64,000 bases of DNA from Paenibacillus thalictri (GTDB lineage Bacteria; Bacillota; Bacilli; Paenibacillales; NBRC-103111): NCBI RefSeq assembly GCF_004307995.1, contig NZ_SIRE01000013.1, positions 62,001 to 126,000 of the forward strand. Direction: 5' to 3'. This document shows positions 61,023-64,000 of this stretch, one piece after another. A program made the position numbers and the translations under genes. The notes below the pieces were generated by a model that worked only from the letters and a program-made list of their open reading frames with translations, did not search any database and had not been told where the DNA came from. How positions within the stretch are numbered: position 1 is the first letter of the stretch; each line of letters starts with the position of its first letter.

Positions 61023-61130
61023 ATGCCTAATTCCGATAATGGAAATACGGAAGGCATGATCACTTTTCGCCCCAGCACCACATGGCGTTTGTTTCAAAAG
61101 CTGGGGCATCTGTTATTTAGACGGAAATAG
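61023..61130 (+). CDS. 35-residue basic miniprotein
   Basis: A short open frame, MPNSDNGNTEGMITFRPSTT then WRLFQKLGHLLFRRK, ends at 61130. TAAGGAG at the end of the preceding gene gives a ribosome site 9 bases upstream. The last 15 residues form a short basic amphipathic helix of the kind that binds membranes. It is followed directly by a terminator. It could be a real small protein of the ATPase-associated cluster; the evidence is only the ribosome site, frame and position. Confidence 0.5.
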   Translation: MPNSDNGNTEGMITFRPSTTWRLFQKLGHLLFRRK

Positions 61131-61144
61131 CACATTTATCTGCC

Positions 61145-61172
61145 ATGTCGCATACACTGCGGCATTTTTTTT
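61145..61172 (+). terminator. Terminator after the small-protein genes
   Basis: ATGTCGCA (61145-61152) pairs with TGCGGCAT (61158-61165) except for one mismatch, followed by T8. Confidence 0.8.
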
Positions 61173-61203
61173 AGTATCGGAGTGTAGCCAAATATCCGGC
61201 AGC

Positions 61204-61253
61204 AAAACAGCGGCGGTTCAGGGATTTTCGCATCCCGTCACCGCCGCTGTTTC
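61204..61253 (-). terminator. Terminator for the CAP-domain gene
   Basis: A long stem made of AACAGCGGCGGT and ACCGCCGCTGTT with an inner hairpin (GGGAT/ATCCC). On the minus strand it is followed by T4. It lies about 50 bases after the stop of the CAP-domain gene. Confidence 0.75.
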
Positions 61254-61303
61254 ATCAGTAGCCATTCACCCGGGTCACAAGATATCCAGGCATTTTCTCT
61301 TTT

Positions 61304-62158
61304 TTACCCGGTAAATTCTTGGACCCATTCGCTGTTATAATAAGCAATTCCGATTTGCGTATAGCTGCTGTTTAAAATATTGGCGCGATGTCCTTCGCTG
61401 TTCATCCATTGGTTCATCACTTCCGCCGGTGTCGTTTGGCCTTTGGCAATGTTTTCTCCAGCGGCGTTGTAACTGATCCCATACGACTGCATCATATCAA
61501 ACGGCGAGCCATACGTCGGGGATTGATGATCGAAATAGTTGTTATTGTACATGTCCATCGCTTTGGCCATAGCCACTTTGTTCAGCTCGCTGCTCATACT
61601 TAAAGGGCTTGCACCTGTTTTGCTTCTTTCTTGATTCACCAAATCCAATACCTGCTGCGCAAATTGCGAGGAACCGGCAGGCTGCTGGGCGTTAGTTGAT
61701 TGCGGCGGGCTCGCGGCAGGCTGCTGCGGGTAGGTCGTTTGCGGTGTACTCGTCGCAGGCTGCTGCGGGTAGGTCGTTTGTGGCGGACTCGTGGCAGGCT
61801 GCTGCGGGTAGGTCGTTTGCGGTGTGCTCGCCGCAGGCTGTTGCGGGTAGGTCGTTTGTGGCGGACTCGCGGCAGGCTGCTGCAGATTGGATGAAGGGTT
61901 TGCCGGATATTGTGCAGACCCGTTCATATAATTGAACCAATCCGTCCAGTTGGTAGTATTCAAATCGGTTGTGCCGGATGGAGCTTGCTTTATTTTGATC
62001 GAAGTTTTTTTGGCGTCCGTCGTTGAAATAGACGACGCTTGGGTTAATGCTTTGGGAGCGGCATTGGAAGACGGAGCCGCGGCATTTGGTTTATTCGCCT
62101 GATTGCTTGTACAGCCGGCAGCTGCCAACAGGGCGGCGATGACAATTAACTTTTTAAT
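61304..62158 (-). CDS. CAP-domain (SCP/PR-1, YkwD-like) lipoprotein, probable ATT start
   Basis: A 284-residue lipoprotein if translation starts at ATT (62156-62158): MKKLIVIAALLAAAGCTSNQ, a normal lipoprotein signal with Cys16. AAAGGAGGT ends 6 bases before this ATT, whereas the only other in-frame start, TTG at 62126-62128, is 36 bases away and destroys the signal peptide. After it come a Ser/Ala/Thr-rich linker and six Pro/Gln-rich repeats of 13 residues (TTYPQQPAAS type). The CAP domain follows (about 165-284) with VLDLVNQERSKTGASPL, MAKAMDMYNNNYFDH, GENIAKG, WMNSEGHRANILNSSYTQIGIAYY. These domains occur in spore, surface and protease-linked proteins. An ATG-to-ATT change is the alternative explanation. 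Confidence 0.75.
   Translation of the reverse strand: MKKLIVIAALLAAAGCTSNQANKPNAAAPSSNAAPKALTQASSISTTDAKKTSIKIKQAPSGTTDLNTTNWTDWFNYMNGSAQYPANPSSNLQQPAASPPQTTYPQQPAASTPQTTYPQQPATSPPQTTYPQQPATSTPQTTYPQQPAASPPQSTNAQQPAGSSQFAQQVLDLVNQERSKTGASPLSMSSELNKVAMAKAMDMYNNNYFDHQSPTYGSPFDMMQSYGISYNAAGENIAKGQTTPAEVMNQWMNSEGHRANILNSSYTQIGIAYYNSEWVQEFTG
61677..61910. repeat. 39-bp tandem repeat inside the CAP-domain gene
   Basis: Six copies start at 61677, 61716, 61755, 61794, 61833 and 61872, spaced exactly 39 bp. Odd and even copies differ consistently in the SPP/STP position, giving a 78-bp higher-order period. They encode the Pro/Gln-rich linker. Confidence 0.85.
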
Positions 62159-62338
62159 AACAATACCTCCTTTGAACTAAAGTGCAGAAGTCGAATCGAT
62201 CAAAGTTTTTGCATAATGGCTTTACTTTATCCCGGATGTGTTGCCCAAACGGAAACGAAGGAAACTTATGCAGAAAATACAGAGTATTTTCACGACCAAA
62301 GGTTCTTGATAAAAAATCACTTTTTTGATACGATAAAA

Positions 62339-62356
62339 ACAGACCGGTTGGTATGT
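62339..62356. promoter_or_regulatory. Candidate TetR-family operator
   Basis: ACAGACC and GGTATGT form an imperfect inverted repeat (6 of 7 arm positions pair) centred 28 bases before the TetR gene start. This fits autorepression by that regulator. Confidence 0.5.
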
Positions 62357-62375
62357 TGAGGAGTGATCTGCAGAA

Positions 62376-62936
62376 ATGGATACAAAAGATTTACTAATTG
62401 AAACTTCGACCACGCTTTTTCGGCTGAAAGGGTATAAAGGGGTAGGTTTAAACGAAATCTTAAAGGCGTGCGATATTACAAAAGGCGGATTGTACCATCA
62501 TTTCCCAAACGGGAAAGAAGAATTGCTGATTGCTTGTCTTCAATCTATGAATGAAACCATCACTAACGATATTGTACAAATATTTAAGCGCAATCCGTCC
62601 GCTTTATCGGCTTCCCAAGAGATGATTGAAAAATTGATAAGGCAATTCGATCAAGAAGGCACAATCGCAGGATATACGTTCAGCAGCATCGTTAGCGAAA
62701 TGGCGTCTCTCAGCGAATCGGTCCGGACGGCCTGTTACTCTTTATTTGCGAGGATGCAGGAGATTTATTCGAACAAGCTGGCGGAGGACGGCATTCTAGG
62801 AGAAGCTGCGGCTTCGATTGCCCTTATGATGAACGCCTCTATAGAAGGCGCAATTATGCTTTGTATAGCTCGTAAGTCAAGCGAACCGCTCAGAACGGTT
62901 TTGCAGGAGCTGCCTAAATTATTAAAGATGCCTTAG
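62376..62936 (+). CDS. TetR-family transcriptional regulator (LmrA/YxaF-like)
   Basis: A 186-residue regulator. The N-terminal TetR helix-turn-helix is LIETSTTLFRLKGYKGVGLNEI, then ACDITKGGLYHHFPNGKEELL. The C-terminal ligand domain (about 75-186) resembles that of the LmrA/YxaF group (TIAGYTFSSIVSEMASLSESVR). These regulators respond to small hydrophobic compounds or flavonoids and usually repress a neighbouring transporter or oxidoreductase, but no such partner is adjacent here. GAGGAG lies 12 bases before the ATG. Confidence 0.85.
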   Translation: MDTKDLLIETSTTLFRLKGYKGVGLNEILKACDITKGGLYHHFPNGKEELLIACLQSMNETITNDIVQIFKRNPSALSASQEMIEKLIRQFDQEGTIAGYTFSSIVSEMASLSESVRTACYSLFARMQEIYSNKLAEDGILGEAAASIALMMNASIEGAIMLCIARKSSEPLRTVLQELPKLLKMP

Positions 62937-62975
62937 CAACAAGTGAAGGCACAATCAATCCGAGCCCGATCATGA

Positions 62976-62998
62976 CCGCCTTTCTTGTGGCGGGTTTT
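62976..62998 (+). terminator. Terminator after the TetR gene
   Basis: CCGCC (62976-62980) pairs with GGCGG (62989-62993), followed by GTTTT. The stem is short but well placed. Confidence 0.6.
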
Positions 62999-63058
62999 GT
63001 AGGGCTTTTTAGTGAAACTTCGCTGAACATCGACTTGGGCGATTAAGCTAATGTTTTC

Positions 63059-63073
63059 ATGTAAGCGCTTCAT
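63059..63073. promoter_or_regulatory. cre-like sequence upstream of the final gene
   Basis: ATGTAAGCGCTTCAT contains the AAGCGCTT core of catabolite-responsive elements but misses the last consensus positions. It lies about 105 bases before the probable promoter. The 371-base gap between 62937 and 63307 holds this, a terminator, a direct repeat and a promoter, and no gene that I can see. Confidence 0.3.
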
Positions 63074-63156
63074 TAGACGCGAATAATGGTGACGCCACGG
63101 TTAATTTGATTTGAAGCCGTGATCCATTTGGCAGCGGGAAAAGCCATAAAATCCAA

Positions 63157-63206
63157 TTTGGTATAACAATATAATAATTGACTTTGGTATAACAATATTA
63201 TAATAT
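63157..63206 (+). promoter_or_regulatory. Direct repeat overlapping a sigma-A-type promoter
   Basis: TTTGGTATAACAATAT occurs at 63157-63172 and 63183-63198, 26 bp apart. TTGACT (63178-63183) and TAATAT (63201-63206) with a 17-base spacer form a good promoter that contains the second copy, so a regulator binding the repeat could block it. Confidence 0.5.
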
Positions 63207-63307
63207 GCTATTAAAGAGTTTGGCTGCGCTTTCAATGGGGTTTTTATAAGTGCATCCGGCTTTTCAAAACGTAAACGAAGAATCGTCAAACGATGGGAGG
63301 TCTAATC

Positions 63308-64000
63308 ATGCCACATAATGTAGAGGAAACTGCTTTAGGCTTTGTTCGCACTGTTCTTGGTCCGGTACCGGCTCATGAATTGGGTGTGGTGCTCATTCAC
63401 GAATCACTTCTTTCTATAGTACCGGGTGCGGAATTTGCTCCTGAAATCCATATGGATAAAAGTGAAATCTTTGAGATCCTCAAACGTAAGCTTGTTGATT
63501 TTCGCCGGCATGGCGGGAAAACAATCGTTGATCGCAGCGGTATGTTCCATGGACGGGATATCAAGCTGTACGAGACACTCTCGAGGACGACAGGCGTTCA
63601 TATCGTAGCTTCCACAGGGCTAGGGCCCGAGCCGATGTTAAGTGGTTACTTTACCACTCCGCAAACGTATCCGCCGACGCCATGGCCTGCACAAAAATTT
63701 GCCGGTTTGTTTGCCAAAGAAGTCACCGAAGGGATCGTTGTACCACGCGTTGAACGTTCGAGTTCGGCGGGATTGGTGTCATCGATGGCAAGCCAAAGCG
63801 GTATTACGGAAAAAGAAATCAGTCTTTTCCGCGGTGCCGCGCAAGCTGCCCGCGATACTGGCGTACCTGTTTCCGTGCAATACGGCGCAGACGCTGTGGG
63901 TGACTTGAATATTTTGATTGAGGAAACGTTGGAGCCTGAACGTATTATTATCGGAGGTCTCGACCGTCTGGACGCGGTGGAACGCAGAGCGGCATTTGAC
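63308..64000 (+). CDS. Phosphotriesterase-family protein lacking most metal ligands, partial
   Basis: The first 231 residues of a protein continuing past the window edge. The opening FVRTVLGPVPAHELGVVLIHE and later SSSAGLVSSMASQSG and RIIIGGLDRL follow the phosphotriesterase-family amidohydrolase plan (VRTVLGP, HEH, AGIIK, THT, IGHSD). In this copy the HxH motif is H31-E-S33, the carboxylated lysine position is Ser158, the next metal His is Gln191 and the following one Gly217. So only one of five expected ligands seen so far remains. The frame is intact and has a strong ribosome site (GGGAGGT), so it is probably a real, non-hydrolytic or altered protein. Ribosome-site spacing fixes the ATG at 63308. 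Confidence 0.75.
   Translation, partial: MPHNVEETALGFVRTVLGPVPAHELGVVLIHESLLSIVPGAEFAPEIHMDKSEIFEILKRKLVDFRRHGGKTIVDRSGMFHGRDIKLYETLSRTTGVHIVASTGLGPEPMLSGYFTTPQTYPPTPWPAQKFAGLFAKEVTEGIVVPRVERSSSAGLVSSMASQSGITEKEISLFRGAAQAARDTGVPVSVQYGADAVGDLNILIEETLEPERIIIGGLDRLDAVERRAAFD

Noticed and set aside
61716..61910. CRISPR-like array
   Set aside because: The 39-bp units are contiguous coding repeats without unique spacers.
61696..61935. 79-residue plus-strand open frame in the CAP-gene repeat
   Set aside because: It is produced by the 39-bp repeat being open in several frames; no ribosome site.
1..64000. tRNA, rRNA, insertion sequences, prophage or integration sites
   Set aside because: None seen: no transposase or integrase frames, no terminal repeats and no tRNA-like folds that I could recognise by eye.

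Overview
The window looks like chromosome from a Paenibacillus-type Firmicute. Evidence: strong AGGAGG-type ribosome sites, frequent TTG starts, roughly balanced GC, lipoprotein-anchored ABC binding proteins, and many YesM/YesN-type two-component pairs placed beside CUT1 sugar importers. These judgements rest on reading the sequence and remembered family features; no database search was run.

Layout. 1-1.3 kb: the tail of a beta-propeller protein, a decayed propeller remnant, and a small secreted protein. 1.5-4.3 kb: a 7TM-DISM-like sensor kinase and its OmpR-type regulator, with an 11-bp-phased operator in the divergent promoter. 4.6-6.7 kb: a GH42 beta-galactosidase. 6.9-13.6 kb: YesM/YesN pair 1 and a CUT1 importer. 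13.7-18.3 kb: a LarA-like protein, a D-2-hydroxyacid dehydrogenase, a DHDPS/NAL-family lyase and a Gfo/Idh/MocA oxidoreductase. 18.4-27.3 kb: YesM/YesN pair 2, an Lpl-type importer, a TIM-barrel isomerase-like protein and a Gfo/Idh/MocA oxidoreductase.

27.4-50.7 kb is the most interesting part. A GntR/FadR-type regulator (minus strand) sits next to a TIM-barrel gene. Divergent from these runs an operon with a D-apiose dehydrogenase-like gene, a D-apionate oxidoisomerase-like gene, AraD- and AraB-like genes, a CUT1 importer and YesM/YesN pair 3. A second operon follows: a Dabb-domain protein, sensor/regulator pair 4, a complete CUT2 importer (lipoprotein, two permeases, double ATPase) and a D-apionate lactonase-like protein. 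Copies of a 12-bp palindrome (core TTGTATACAA) lie in front of the regulator, in the divergent promoter and twice in front of the second operon. I read this as one D-apiose (branched plant-wall pentose) regulon in two operons, with AraB/AraD in place of the usual downstream enzymes and no AraA visible.

50.8-64 kb holds housekeeping and stress genes: an MhqN-like nitroreductase with a 26-bp palindromic operator, a NERD-helicase, a polysaccharide deacetylase, a 1563-residue P-type ATPase with a degenerate N-terminal half surrounded by four small proteins, a CAP-domain lipoprotein that appears to start at ATT, a TetR regulator, and the start of a phosphotriesterase-like protein lacking most metal ligands.
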